Part shown: positions 17,705 to 26,342 of the stretch, piece after piece
How the letters are laid out: every line of letters begins with the position of its first letter
Position numbering within the stretch: position 1 is the stretch's first letter
Source: Alphaproteobacteria bacterium
Lineage (GTDB): Bacteria; Pseudomonadota; Alphaproteobacteria; UBA8366; GCA-2717185
Assembly: GCA_021774435.1 (NCBI GenBank)
Contig: JAJFJB010000223.1
Location: 1-50,864, forward strand
Length of the DNA stretch: 50,864 nucleotides
Direction: 5' to 3'
Translations under genes and position numbers: made by a program
The notes under the pieces: model-generated
The model's database searches: none
Seen by the model: only the letters and a program-made list of their open reading frames with translations
Told to the model about the DNA's origin: nothing

Positions 17705-18468
17705 TCATGCTCCCAGGATCGCGGTCGATGGCCCGTATAATCGTAAAGGTACAGGATAACCTTCCAGATTTCGTCTTCCTTGAGAAAATTCTGCCAGACG
17801 GGCATGGAGGAAATCCACGGTGCGGCTTCCTTCGGCAACCCAGGTCCACCCGTCGAAATTCGCCAGAACAGATACGATTCCTGGAGTTGCGCGATGGTGC
17901 CCACATCCTGAAAATTCAGCGGTGTCGGATTGAGGCCCGCGGCATAGGGCCCGTTGCCGTCGAGCTTATCGCCGTGGCAATACTGACAGTTCCGGATGTA
18001 GACGGCAGCGCCCTCGTTCACCAGTTCGCGAAACTTTTCCGGGTCATTCTTCTCAATTTCGCGAAACGGATTCTCTAGCTTTAAAAGGTTGACCCGTTTG
18101 CCATATATTTTGGCCGTACTTGGGGGCGCCGGATGAATCGTACGAAGCTCCAGAGGCGCCTCGAAGCTCGGCTGCATCTGTAGATAAGTCCCGGCGCCTG
18201 CCGCCAGCGGGAGGATGACAAAGACGATATTACGCCACAGGCGCTTCGACGGATCCTCGACCAAGGCCTTGATAGGCGCTACCAGTTCCCGTGTCTGGTC
18301 CTCGTCATAGGTGAAGACCATGAACACGCCGGCCGTGGTGAAAAACATGTACATGGCGAGCAAACTGGAGGGAATCACCGCTTCGAGAACAATATCGAAG
18401 ACGATGATGAATCCGAAATAGACGCCGGCGAGAACCAACACGGCCTGGAGCAATCTTGGTATCTTCAT
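17701..18468 (-). CDS. Membrane-anchored monohaem cytochrome c (module B)
   Basis: A 255-residue protein with three N-terminal membrane helices (about 7-27, 35-54 and 79-97) and a periplasmic cytochrome c domain with one CQYCH motif at about 161-165. The likely sixth ligand is a Met in the SSMPVW region. It lies 13 bp after the dihaem cytochrome gene and overlaps the next gene. It is the paralogue of the 321-residue protein in module A (same order, same GGPGLP and SAMPEW/SSMPVW blocks). Role: electron transfer within the membrane complex. Confidence 0.85.
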   Translation of the reverse strand: MKIPRLLQAVLVLAGVYFGFIIVFDIVLEAVIPSSLLAMYMFFTTAGVFMVFTYDEDQTRELVAPIKALVEDPSKRLWRNIVFVILPLAAGAGTYLQMQPSFEAPLELRTIHPAPPSTAKIYGKRVNLLKLENPFREIEKNDPEKFRELVNEGAAVYIRNCQYCHGDKLDGNGPYAAGLNPTPLNFQDVGTIAQLQESYLFWRISTGGPGLPKEAAPWISSMPVWQNFLKEDEIWKVILYLYDYTGHRPRSWEHE

Positions 18469-18481
18469 CGCTACCGCCTCC

Positions 18482-19297
18482 TCACTTCAGTCCGGCCAAG
18501 TAGTCCAGCAAAGTCTCCACTTCCGTGGCGTACATTTGCTCACCCAAATCTGGTGGCATTGCGTCCGGTTCGAAGCCCTTGGCGATGTCGGCGTTGGGAT
18601 TAAGAAGTGCGCGTCGAAGATAGGGCCGCTCGCGCGTTGCACCGATTTTTGACAGATCAGGGCCCGCATCGCCGCCCTTGCCGTTGATCATATGACAGGC
18701 GTTACAGGTGAACTTCACCATCAACGCCTCGGGGTCGCCGATAGCTTCGCGCGGCTCGCCTTCTTCCGTTTCCTCTGCTTCCTCGTTTTCAATATTGGTG
18801 GGGATTTCAACGGTGATCTCACCACCGCTCTTATCCTGCAGATAGGCGACAACGGCTGCGATCTCGGCCTCAGAAAGCCCTATGCCGCCACCGGAGACAT
18901 CCGGCATCGGGCTTTCTTTGTCGTTTGTTCCCTTTTTCCCAAACCCTGCGACAACGAAAATCGAGGGCTGGACGAGAGATTCGATCAGATACGCTTCGAT
19001 AGTCTCGGTTTCACCCTCATAGCGGGGATCCTCCAGGCGCTTCGGCGCGGTTTCGGTGACATTGTCCAGCGCGGGAGCCCGGCCCAAGGCATTGTGGCAC
19101 AGCGTGCAAGTTCCCTTGCCGTTGTAAATCCGCTCACCCAATGCAACGAACTGATCCATGGTCATGGACCCGAGGTCGAGCTTTTCTTCCTTTGGCGGTG
19201 GTGCCGGTTCGATCTGCGGGATGCCGTAATTCGAATACGCGGCAAAAAAGCCGATGGTCAATAATGTGAAGGCGACGACAGTGAGAAATTGCCGCAT
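18482..19297 (-). CDS. Membrane-anchored dihaem cytochrome c (module B)
   Basis: A 271-residue protein with an N-terminal membrane anchor (about 5-24) and two class I cytochrome c domains, CTLCH at about 64-68 and CNACH at about 198-202. A strongly acidic linker (EEAEETEEGEP) joins them. It is 6 bp after the bd-like gene and is the positional and structural counterpart of the 327-residue dihaem protein in module A, but lacks that protein's long C-terminal extension. Probably passes electrons between the membrane subunit and soluble partners. Confidence 0.85.
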   Translation of the reverse strand: MRQFLTVVAFTLLTIGFFAAYSNYGIPQIEPAPPPKEEKLDLGSMTMDQFVALGERIYNGKGTCTLCHNALGRAPALDNVTETAPKRLEDPRYEGETETIEAYLIESLVQPSIFVVAGFGKKGTNDKESPMPDVSGGGIGLSEAEIAAVVAYLQDKSGGEITVEIPTNIENEEAEETEEGEPREAIGDPEALMVKFTCNACHMINGKGGDAGPDLSKIGATRERPYLRRALLNPNADIAKGFEPDAMPPDLGEQMYATEVETLLDYLAGLK

Positions 19298-19303
19298 GAC
19301 CGC

Positions 19304-21127
19304 CTACTCTTTCCAATATCCGGCCGGCAGCGTCTTGGCGCTACTGACCTGGGCGATCCAGAAAATGAAGATAACCAAGGCCATAAAAATAATGGCCGCG
19401 ACGGAAACAACGTTGGCGGCGTAACCCAGCGTCGGCGTGAAGGCGTCGGATGACGCATCGCGCATAATATCGACTACATGCCAATGCTGGCGGATGCCGG
19501 AGCGGATGTACCCCATCAGCCCCATGAGCCAGGTGAAGGAGACGGCCAACAGGAACAGTGCATATTGTGCCCGTTCCGGAATTCGCCCCCAGCGCAGCGG
19601 GCCTACTTCCCGCGCGCCTCGGTAAATGAAAGAATCGAGCGTTACGCTAACAACAATGATTACCAGTGTGGTCAATACCTGCGGGATCGATGCCGCGACC
19701 TTGTAGACGGTATTGGTAAAATATCCGTGGTAAACGCCGAGAAAAATGATGTTCAAAAGGCCAGCCGAGTAAAGCGCGACTTGGATGGCGTTACCAGCAT
19801 TCTCCCAGGACACCACGGCAACCTTGTTGGAGCGCCGATAGAACATGAAGCTGAGCGCGGTGAAGATGATCATCACGTTCACCGCCGTATTCTTCGCCGG
19901 CATGATGCCAAGCGGGCCCAGGATTTTGTGGTGCGGGCCGCCCAGCGCCTTTAGTTCTTCGTTGGTCAGAACCAGCGTGTGCGGCGTGAACCAGACCAGG
20001 AACGCGCCAACCAAAACGATGGCGATGTATTTGATGTATTTGGTGTAGCGTTTCGCGCCGTCGCTGCGCCCCATGCCGCACCAGAGATAATAGTTGGCCG
20101 ATAGGAAAAGCGTGCCGATCAGCACCGCCTGGATGATGAAAAGCCAGGCGAAGATGCCCCCCATGAGGGTAATCCCCATTTGTTGACTGTAGGTATATAT
20201 TTCAGCCGCCAGATAATAGCCGGCGAATGGCAACGGCAGCAGCGCACAGATGGCGATAAAGTTGGCGTTGTAGCCCATCCAGTCATAGTGGGCGCGTTCT
20301 TGGGGTGTCTTCGCGGTCAGGAACTTGAACGCCGCGTAGGCGCCGACAATGGAACCACCATAAGCGATGTTGGCGACGAAACGATGCAAGTTAATTGGGT
20401 TCCAGAGAAAATTGTGTATGGCGGCCCAAGCGTCACCGCTGAAGACACCGGCGGCGTCGACGCCGGCCGGGCTCATCATGAAGGTCAGCCAGGCGTTGGC
20501 CAGCAACATGAGCGTCGTACCGACGGCGTTGAGCACCAGGCCGAGCGTCAGGTGCACCCATTTCTTGAAGCCGCCCTGTAGCCAATGCCAACCGTAATAA
20601 TAAATGTAAAGGACGGCGCTTTCGGCGAAGAACAGGAGCGCGTAATAGAACATACTCTCGCTGAAAATGGTCGAGAGATAGGTGAACAAATGCGGGTAGA
20701 ACAGGATCAGGGAAAACACCAACCCGCCGCCGAGAATCGCCGTCAGGGAATACGCGGTGATGGACACCTTGATAAACTCGTAGGCCATGTCGTCGTAGCG
20801 CTTATCGCGGGTACGCATGCCGATTACTTCGATAATGAAAACGAAGATCGGCACGGCCAAAACGAAAGCCGCAAACCAGAGATGGAGTTGAGCGAAAATC
20901 CATACGGTGACGCGGCTATTAACCCCGGAAATGGTCGGATAGTCGGCAGCGGAGAGTTTTGGTGCCGGCGGGTAGGGGTTGGACGGCGCCACATCCGCCA
21001 CGGCAGCCTGGTCAGCGGCAAAGGCTTCCGATAGATCGAAGCCCGGAAGCGTCAGTGACACGAGGGAAACGACGAGCCCGAAGATCGCCAACGTCAATCC
21101 GATCTTCATTGGACGAATTCCGTTCAT
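19304..21127 (-). CDS. Cytochrome bd-like membrane subunit I (module B)
   Basis: A 607-residue multi-helix membrane protein distantly related to CydA. The first conserved His is H82 in FAQLHLWF, matching the CydA helix I His, and a second is H248 in NLHRFVANIAYGG, matching the b558 region His. The acidic residue of CydA's FFLES segment is kept (FFAES), but the acidic EFQFG segment and the GRQPW loop motif of true bd oxidases are not visible. A similar distant bd-like family is known from nitrite oxidisers such as Nitrospira. It may be a quinol:cytochrome c electron-transfer subunit or an oxidase. No CydB partner is encoded here. Confidence 0.8.
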   Translation of the reverse strand: MNGIRPMKIGLTLAIFGLVVSLVSLTLPGFDLSEAFAADQAAVADVAPSNPYPPAPKLSAADYPTISGVNSRVTVWIFAQLHLWFAAFVLAVPIFVFIIEVIGMRTRDKRYDDMAYEFIKVSITAYSLTAILGGGLVFSLILFYPHLFTYLSTIFSESMFYYALLFFAESAVLYIYYYGWHWLQGGFKKWVHLTLGLVLNAVGTTLMLLANAWLTFMMSPAGVDAAGVFSGDAWAAIHNFLWNPINLHRFVANIAYGGSIVGAYAAFKFLTAKTPQERAHYDWMGYNANFIAICALLPLPFAGYYLAAEIYTYSQQMGITLMGGIFAWLFIIQAVLIGTLFLSANYYLWCGMGRSDGAKRYTKYIKYIAIVLVGAFLVWFTPHTLVLTNEELKALGGPHHKILGPLGIMPAKNTAVNVMIIFTALSFMFYRRSNKVAVVSWENAGNAIQVALYSAGLLNIIFLGVYHGYFTNTVYKVAASIPQVLTTLVIIVVSVTLDSFIYRGAREVGPLRWGRIPERAQYALFLLAVSFTWLMGLMGYIRSGIRQHWHVVDIMRDASSDAFTPTLGYAANVVSVAAIIFMALVIFIFWIAQVSSAKTLPAGYWKE

Positions 21128-21149
21128 GCGTTTCTCGACCCCGCACCGA

Positions 21150-21272
21150 TCATTGGTTAAAAATCAGGCTCAGGCCCTGCAATTTCATCATGCCCAAATC
21201 GAGCAATAGGAAGGCCACCGCACAAACCACGAAAGCGGCGATGAAGGGCACCAAGTAATTTTTGATCTCCAT
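21150..21272 (-). CDS. Small single-helix membrane protein next to bd-like subunit
   Basis: A 40-residue protein that begins MEIKNYLVPFIAAFVV and holds one membrane helix (about 7-27). It ends 23 bp before the module B bd-like gene. True bd oxidases carry short single-helix subunits (CydX, about 37 residues), so this may be a functional analogue; there is no clear sequence likeness to CydX. The upstream GGAAACAGGACC gives a plausible ribosome site. Confidence 0.65.
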   Translation of the reverse strand: MEIKNYLVPFIAAFVVCAVAFLLLDLGMMKLQGLSLIFNQ

Positions 21273-21295
21273 GGTCCTGTTTCCTTCGTCTCCGC

Positions 21296-21415
21296 CTAGG
21301 CCCGCACGAACCACCAGAAAAACGTCGCGATCAGAAAAAGCACGATGATAAACAGCGCCGGCCCCGCCCAGGCGAAACGGTTCCGTTCGTCCACGGGTTC
21401 AGACATCGACGACAT
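21296..21415 (-). CDS. Small single-helix membrane protein at head of module B operon
   Basis: A 39-residue protein: a polar N terminus (MSSMSEPVDERNRFAW), then one hydrophobic helix (PALFIIVLFLIATFFWWF). An alternative ATG lies at 21406. It is the first gene of the module B operon, just downstream of a perfect FNR box, and is followed after 23 bp by a second one-helix protein. A small accessory subunit of the bd-like complex is possible. Confidence 0.6.
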   Translation of the reverse strand: MSSMSEPVDERNRFAWAGPALFIIVLFLIATFFWWFVRA

Positions 21416-21437
21416 CCACAAAGAAAATCCGCTGTCT

Positions 21438-21451
21438 TTGATCCGGATCAA
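21438..21451. promoter_or_regulatory. Perfect FNR/ANR box in the intergenic region before module B
   Basis: TTGATCCGGATCAA is an exact match to the symmetric FNR consensus TTGAT-N4-ATCAA. It lies 22 bp ahead of the first module B gene (-) and 35 bp ahead of a divergent mini-ORF (+). A class II start on the minus strand would fall near 21403, inside the annotated 39-residue gene, so its true start may be the second ATG or later, or the box may act on another promoter. Confidence 0.75.
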
Positions 21452-21486
21452 TGTGAGGCGTACAGGCCGTCGAATAAAAATCCCTT

Positions 21487-21588
21487 ATGCTACCGAGTAG
21501 GGCCAGACTTGCCGACATCGTCATCTTCATTGGGATGGCCGTGAACGTCGTGGTCATCGTCTTGATCCTCTATTTCTACGTTTTCTAG
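21487..21588 (+). CDS. Possible 33-residue membrane peptide, divergent
   Basis: The frame starts MLPSRARLADIVIFIGM and continues as an unbroken hydrophobic helix to TAG. It is the only plus-strand candidate in the whole 11-42 kb stretch and lies between the two bd-like operons, downstream of the FNR box. No good ribosome site is visible, so it may be a leaderless or spurious ORF. Confidence 0.35.
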   Translation: MLPSRARLADIVIFIGMAVNVVVIVLILYFYVF

Positions 21589-21618
21589 ACATTCCCTTCA
21601 GGCCCTGTGGACGAACAT

Positions 21619-21987
21619 CTATCCTTGCTTGCCTTTGCATTTGCACAGCACGCGGAGATGCTTGATCAGGCCGTCGACCTCCTCGGCGCTTAGTGTCTTT
21701 CCCCATGGTGGCATCATGGGTGATTTGCTGACCGCCGGACCGCCATCCAAGATGACGTTCTTCAAATCCGCGTCGGAAAGCTTGTTCATTTCCTTGGCGT
21801 TGGTGAAATTGCGCGGACTGACGGGGAAGTCCTTGGTTACATTTGGCCCATCGCCCTTGCCGGTCAGACCGTGGCACTGGGCGCAATAGAATTTGAACAC
21901 TTTTTCGGTTTCCGCAGCCCCAGCCGACACGATGGCAAGCTGGGAGGCGAGAGCGGCAACGGCGGCGATTATCATCAGATTTTTCAT
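21619..21987 (-). CDS. Periplasmic monohaem cytochrome c
   Basis: A 122-residue small class I cytochrome c with signal peptide (cleavage near SAGAAE) and one CAQCH motif. MMPPWG supplies the likely Met ligand. ATG 21987 is chosen because GGAGGA precedes it by 8 nt. It is the last gene of the HEAT-to-cytochrome operon, 8-15 bp after the 225-residue dihaem gene. A soluble carrier between membrane complexes and periplasmic reductases such as the Rieske subunit is a reasonable guess. Confidence 0.88.
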   Translation of the reverse strand: MKNLMIIAAVAALASQLAIVSAGAAETEKVFKFYCAQCHGLTGKGDGPNVTKDFPVSPRNFTNAKEMNKLSDADLKNVILDGGPAVSKSPMMPPWGKTLSAEEVDGLIKHLRVLCKCKGKQG

Positions 21988-22001
21988 GGCCAATCTCCTC
22001 C

Positions 22002-22679
22002 CTATTTCTTTTTCTTTGGTTTGAAATTAGCGACGTAGCGGGCGACGTTCAGCATGTCCTTGTCGCTCAGAAGGCCTGTAAATACCGGCATCATCTTCAC
22101 CGGCTTGAACACTTTGGGTTTTTTTAAGTAGGCCAGTATCCAGTCCGGATTGAGGCGCACACCGGCTTCGACCAAAGACGGACCGCTGCGCCCGCCGGAA
22201 ATTTTATTTTTTCGTCCGGCATACTGATGGCAGCCGCTGCAGGGCATTTTCTTGATGAAAATCTGACGACCTTTTGGGTTCTTCTTCGGCTTCACCTTGC
22301 CAGACGGCACATCGGCCGATGTAAGACTCATCAGGAAGTCCGCAACCGAAGCGGCGTCGGCGCCAGCCAGTTTCGGATGATCGCCGGGATTTTCTTCCAT
22401 CAGAGCATTGAACTTCATCGGTCGAATAGGCTTCGGATCAGCGAGCCATTTGCCTAACCAGTCCTTCTGAAATTTGGAGCCGGCATACCACAGCTCGGGT
22501 CCTTTCTTGGCCAATTGGTCGTCTATCGTCTTTTCCTTTGCCGGCCCGGCAGTGTAGTGGCAATCGCCGCATCCTTTGGCCTCGAAGGCTGCCTTACCGG
22601 CAGCAGGATCGGCCAAAACGGATGATGCGGTGGTAACCAGGAAGACTGTGCCAAAGGCCGCTGCGAATATTGGTTTCAT
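22002..22679 (-). CDS. Periplasmic dihaem cytochrome c
   Basis: A 225-residue exported cytochrome with two c-haem motifs, CGDCH (about 37-41) and CSGCH (about 147-151), each in a class I domain. A signal peptide ends near VLADPA. The protein is lysine-rich, with a KPKKKK tail, so it should be strongly basic and could dock on acidic partners such as the acidic dihaem proteins in this locus. It has no counterpart in module B. Confidence 0.88.
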   Translation of the reverse strand: MKPIFAAAFGTVFLVTTASSVLADPAAGKAAFEAKGCGDCHYTAGPAKEKTIDDQLAKKGPELWYAGSKFQKDWLGKWLADPKPIRPMKFNALMEENPGDHPKLAGADAASVADFLMSLTSADVPSGKVKPKKNPKGRQIFIKKMPCSGCHQYAGRKNKISGGRSGPSLVEAGVRLNPDWILAYLKKPKVFKPVKMMPVFTGLLSDKDMLNVARYVANFKPKKKK

Positions 22680-22713
22680 GATGTTCGTTCCTCCAATTCG
22701 TCGGGCAGGGGGC

Positions 22714-24372
22714 TCAAACGCCCGACTCCGCCGGTTCCACTTGGTTCTCCGCCTTGCGCATTAGCCAAATTCCGAGACCTCCCGTTATCAGGAAGGCCAG
22801 AATGGCGTAGACATAAACGTTGATCGGCGTCGGGGCTTCCAAGATCACGTACTGCCAAGTGCTGAGGCTCATGATTAAGCCGTGCTCGCCGTTCGAACCG
22901 TCCCAGGCATTGACGGACATGGGCGTGAAAACGCCTTTCTCGAACTGCACATCGTTTTTATCGTCGGTTTTCAGCGGCCGTTTCATGACCACGGTCCAGC
23001 GGCCCTGATCCCATGTGGCCTTGCCTGTAATCTGCTGGCGGTCCTCGGCCTGCGCCTTGATGGGCTGTTTCCAGCCGCGCGCGTTGCCTTCCTCCGAGCC
23101 GCGCTCACCGGCCGCATCCAGGTCCGCTTTCCAGACCCATAAATGCACCTGATCGGAAGAAGAGCCACGATAGAAATGCGGTTTCTTCGTCCCTTGAGGC
23201 GGCTTCACCGGGAACTGCAGCGCGATGGACTCGCGGAAAGTCTCCAGCGCCCTGGAAATCATGTCATTTGCCTCCACATAGGAATTGAAAGCGCCTACCT
23301 TGGCAATTTCGGTGGGCTTGAATTCCTTGGACTCATCGTGTTTGACGTCCTTGAAAGGATCGTCCCAGGTGAGCCGGAAGGCGATATCCTTGTCGTTGAA
23401 GAGCGCCTGCACGGTGACCATTTCGATACTTGGATTCTGCCAGCGCGGGGCCGCCACCACTTGGCCTGCCAACCGGATATCCATGGGGTCCGCCGTGTCC
23501 CAGGCAGCGTCTGTAGGACTTTCCGGCAACGCGCCCTCAACCGGCTTAGCCTTAAGGGCTTGGTGGCTGCTCAGCGTGTGCTGCAAGGATTTGATATAAT
23601 TGGCGAGGTTCCAGCGGTCTTCCTCGTTCAATGACTTGATGAAGGACGGCATGGGTGTACCGCTAATGCCGCTCGTGAACCGCATGTAGATGTCCTCGAC
23701 CTCGCTCCCTGCCTTAATTTTCCAGGGATGCGTGACATTGCGGATGCGAATCGGAAAACCCCAATCGTCTTTGCGGAACTCCTTATTGCCATCACCCCGG
23801 CCGAGTTTGCCGTGGCAGCTCCAGCACTTGGCCTTCTCGAATACCGCCTTGCCCTTGGCGATCGTTTCGGCGTTGTGCGGCGCGCGATTGGCTGGCAGCG
23901 AGAGAACCTTACCGGTCTTCACAGGGTCCAAGTCCGGATCGTCGAACTCCTGCGCGAACGTTTTGATGTAGGCTATAACCGACCAGCGTTCGTCCTCATT
24001 GAGTCCGTTCTTGAGCAAGTCGCTGTCGAAAGGCTGCATGGCCGTGCCTGGCAAACCTCGGCTGACAGTCCGGAACAGATCCTCGTTGGTTGGCAGTTCG
24101 CCGCTTTGCGTGGTCCGGAACTTGAAAGTGCCTAGCGTGAAGTCGCGCGGCCTCGGGTCCAAGTACTTCGCTGCAGGCCCTTCACCGTCTCCCAACAAAC
24201 CGTGGCAGAAACTGCAGCGCTGAAAATAGATGGCGCGGCCTTGCTCAAGCATCTCATCGGAAACCTCGGGCATCGGCTTGCTCGGCGTATTGGCTGCCAA
24301 GGCCAGGCCCGAACCGGAAGCGAACACCAGAACCGCGAAGACCGCAGGCATTAATATTCTGGCGGTCAGCAT
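22714..24372 (-). CDS. Dihaem cytochrome c fused to ethylbenzene-dehydrogenase-gamma-like domain (module A)
   Basis: A 552-residue paralogue of the 16154-17704 product. A signal peptide (MLTARILMPAVFAVLVFAS) is followed by C53SFCH57 and C183WSCH187, then the EB_dh-like domain (about 280-510) with AWDTAD and AWDGSNGE, and a C-terminal helix. The ATG at 24372 overlaps the previous stop by one base and has GGAGG 7 nt upstream, so I reject the longer frame from 24438. The Met expected for haem b ligation is replaced by Arg402 (FYRGS), and the module B His is replaced by Met501, so haem b binding in this copy is doubtful. Confidence 0.85.
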   Translation of the reverse strand: MLTARILMPAVFAVLVFASGSGLALAANTPSKPMPEVSDEMLEQGRAIYFQRCSFCHGLLGDGEGPAAKYLDPRPRDFTLGTFKFRTTQSGELPTNEDLFRTVSRGLPGTAMQPFDSDLLKNGLNEDERWSVIAYIKTFAQEFDDPDLDPVKTGKVLSLPANRAPHNAETIAKGKAVFEKAKCWSCHGKLGRGDGNKEFRKDDWGFPIRIRNVTHPWKIKAGSEVEDIYMRFTSGISGTPMPSFIKSLNEEDRWNLANYIKSLQHTLSSHQALKAKPVEGALPESPTDAAWDTADPMDIRLAGQVVAAPRWQNPSIEMVTVQALFNDKDIAFRLTWDDPFKDVKHDESKEFKPTEIAKVGAFNSYVEANDMISRALETFRESIALQFPVKPPQGTKKPHFYRGSSSDQVHLWVWKADLDAAGERGSEEGNARGWKQPIKAQAEDRQQITGKATWDQGRWTVVMKRPLKTDDKNDVQFEKGVFTPMSVNAWDGSNGEHGLIMSLSTWQYVILEAPTPINVYVYAILAFLITGGLGIWLMRKAENQVEPAESGV

Positions 24373-25337
24373 CAGTGAGCCTCCGGAATGCGCGGCGTTT
24401 TCTGGGCCAGGTCGTATTCGGCGAGGATTATTTTCCAACGCTCCGCCTCTGTGAGGCTAAGCTTCCATTCGGGCATGGCCGAATCCCAGGGCGTCGCCTC
24501 CGTCGGCAATCCCGGACCACCATTCGTGACCCGCCAGAAGGTGTAGCCTTCGACGATCGTCTCGACGGTACCATTATCGGTGAAGTTGATGGGCCTGAGC
24601 TTGAAGCCGTCCGCCATGGGACCGTCGCCCGCGACACTGTCGCCGTGACAGGCCCGGCAATTCATGGCGTACAAGGCACGGCCCTCGAATAGATTTTTCT
24701 CCAAAAGCGCCGCTTTCGCCGTTTCCTTATCCACGGTCCCCTTTTCCAGTTGCGCCAAAAGCGCCTTCATTGGCGCAACGGGGAAAAACTCCAATATATG
24801 CTCGGGGTCCGCTTCTTCCGACCAGCGATCGATGTCCTCCTGGACCTGAGGAATAAATTCAACTTCGTTCGCCTTGGCCTGTTCGACGAAGGCGTCGATG
24901 TCGGCGTCCGTCGGATTGGCGAAGGGATTCTTTTTCGCTTCGAAGCTTTTCGGGAAGTTCGATGACGGATGCTGAATGCGTAACGCCGCCGGTGCTTCCA
25001 CCTTGGGAACAGTGATTTCATAAGCCTGCCAACCGGCCAACAGGGGTATCGCCAGCAGGATCACGGCGCGGGGGATTTTGCCGTAGCCGCCGCGTAAAAA
25101 CTTTTTGACCGGGCGCAGGAAATCTTCGAGGCCCTCTTCCGAAAAAGTGACCATCAAGAATAGCGCGATGAGCGTCAGCACCATGTAGAAGAACATCAGG
25201 GTGCCGGGAACGGGCAACGGGAAAGGCAGCGTCGTCACTTCCCGCGAAACGGCGGGAATGCCCCACTTCACCAGCGAATAGACGACCAGCAGGGTGATCA
25301 CGACCGTTGGGAAGCTGCCAATTTTAAGTTTGTTCAT
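24372..25337 (-). CDS. Membrane-anchored monohaem cytochrome c (module A)
   Basis: A 321-residue protein with three N-terminal membrane helices (about 10-28, 44-65, 90-105) and a periplasmic cytochrome c domain with C227RACH231. Compared with its module B counterpart it has an inserted acidic region of about 65 residues (about 140-205) before the haem domain. The conserved GGPGLP and SAMPEW blocks provide the Met ligand. It lies 17 bp after the dihaem cytochrome gene. Confidence 0.87.
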   Translation of the reverse strand: MNKLKIGSFPTVVITLLVVYSLVKWGIPAVSREVTTLPFPLPVPGTLMFFYMVLTLIALFLMVTFSEEGLEDFLRPVKKFLRGGYGKIPRAVILLAIPLLAGWQAYEITVPKVEAPAALRIQHPSSNFPKSFEAKKNPFANPTDADIDAFVEQAKANEVEFIPQVQEDIDRWSEEADPEHILEFFPVAPMKALLAQLEKGTVDKETAKAALLEKNLFEGRALYAMNCRACHGDSVAGDGPMADGFKLRPINFTDNGTVETIVEGYTFWRVTNGGPGLPTEATPWDSAMPEWKLSLTEAERWKIILAEYDLAQKTPRIPEAH

Positions 25338-25354
25338 GATTGACCCTTCCTGCC

Positions 25355-26338
25355 CTATTGCTTCGGTTTCGGTTTTTGCAGCATTAGGAAGGACAGAATG
25401 TCCTGGTAATCCTTGACCGTCATCGCCTCGGACAAATCATCAGGCATGACGCTTGTGGTATCGTCGATTTTGATTTCCTTGATGTCCGCCTTCGCAATGG
25501 TGATCACATCCCCGTTGGCGTTGGTGATATCGATCTCCCCAGCGTCGTCACGGCTCTTTAGACCAATCGTTTGGCGGCCCGCTTTATCGATAACGACATA
25601 TGTCTCAAACCCCTTGGATATGGATTTCGCGGGTTCGAGGATAGCGGTGGAGATAAATTTGAGGCCCTTGGCGCTGATTCCCGAGAGATCGGGGCCGACC
25701 TCGCCGCCCTCGTCATTCAAGGTATGGCAAACGCTGCAATTGTCCTCATAGACAATTGCGCCGAGACCGGGATCGCCACCGCCGGCAGCAGCAGCAGCTG
25801 AAATCTTGGCATAGAATTTCTGTGTAATGTCACTCGGCGCGCTGTCTATAGCCTCCATATCCAGATCACCGCCAAGCGACATAAGATAGGCGACGACCGC
25901 TTTGATTTCGATGAGGTTCAAGGATATTGGTGGTGCATAGACGACGGCCATTTCATTCTTGTAGCCGTTGACGACATAAGCGCCGGGACTGGCCATACTT
26001 TCGACGACGTAATCGACAGCGGTAAACTCGGTACCTTCCTTTTCGGCACGTTCCTTGGCCCGCTCCTCCGCGCGCGCGCCCATGGACAACGGGAATTTTT
26101 CACCGAACTGACCGTGGTTGGGGCCGCGTACGGCGCTACCCTGGCCGCCGACGCTGTGGCAGGTGAAACACCGGCCCTTGCCCCAGTAGATTGCCTCGCC
26201 GCCTTCCGGGCTGATATCCACCGCGGCGCTGGATTTGCGGCCACCGCCCGTGAGGTCGGTGATGGCATAGCCGATCCAGAGGAAGATTCCCAGCACGACA
26301 AGCAAAAACGGGAATACCCGGGCCACGGTCACATTCAT
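25355..26338 (-). CDS. Membrane-anchored dihaem cytochrome c with C-terminal TIGR02603-like part (module A)
   Basis: A 327-residue protein with an N-terminal anchor (about 7-26), C57FTCH61 and C201SVCH205. The C-terminal 110 residues (DKAGRQTIGL, ADIKEIKID, MPDDLSEAMTVKDYQDILSFL) follow the pattern of the putative haem-binding region known from Planctomycetes-type cytochromes (TIGR02603). It starts 4 bp after the bd-like gene and matches the 271-residue protein of module B by order and haem number. Confidence 0.86.
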   Translation of the reverse strand: MNVTVARVFPFLLVVLGIFLWIGYAITDLTGGGRKSSAAVDISPEGGEAIYWGKGRCFTCHSVGGQGSAVRGPNHGQFGEKFPLSMGARAEERAKERAEKEGTEFTAVDYVVESMASPGAYVVNGYKNEMAVVYAPPISLNLIEIKAVVAYLMSLGGDLDMEAIDSAPSDITQKFYAKISAAAAAGGGDPGLGAIVYEDNCSVCHTLNDEGGEVGPDLSGISAKGLKFISTAILEPAKSISKGFETYVVIDKAGRQTIGLKSRDDAGEIDITNANGDVITIAKADIKEIKIDDTTSVMPDDLSEAMTVKDYQDILSFLMLQKPKPKQ

Positions 26339-26342
26339 GCCG

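Noticed and set aside
24372..24438. Longer N terminus for the module A cytochrome/EB_dh fusion
   Set aside because: The extra 22 residues precede a clear signal peptide, while the ATG at 24372 has a perfect Shine-Dalgarno sequence and stop-start overlap.
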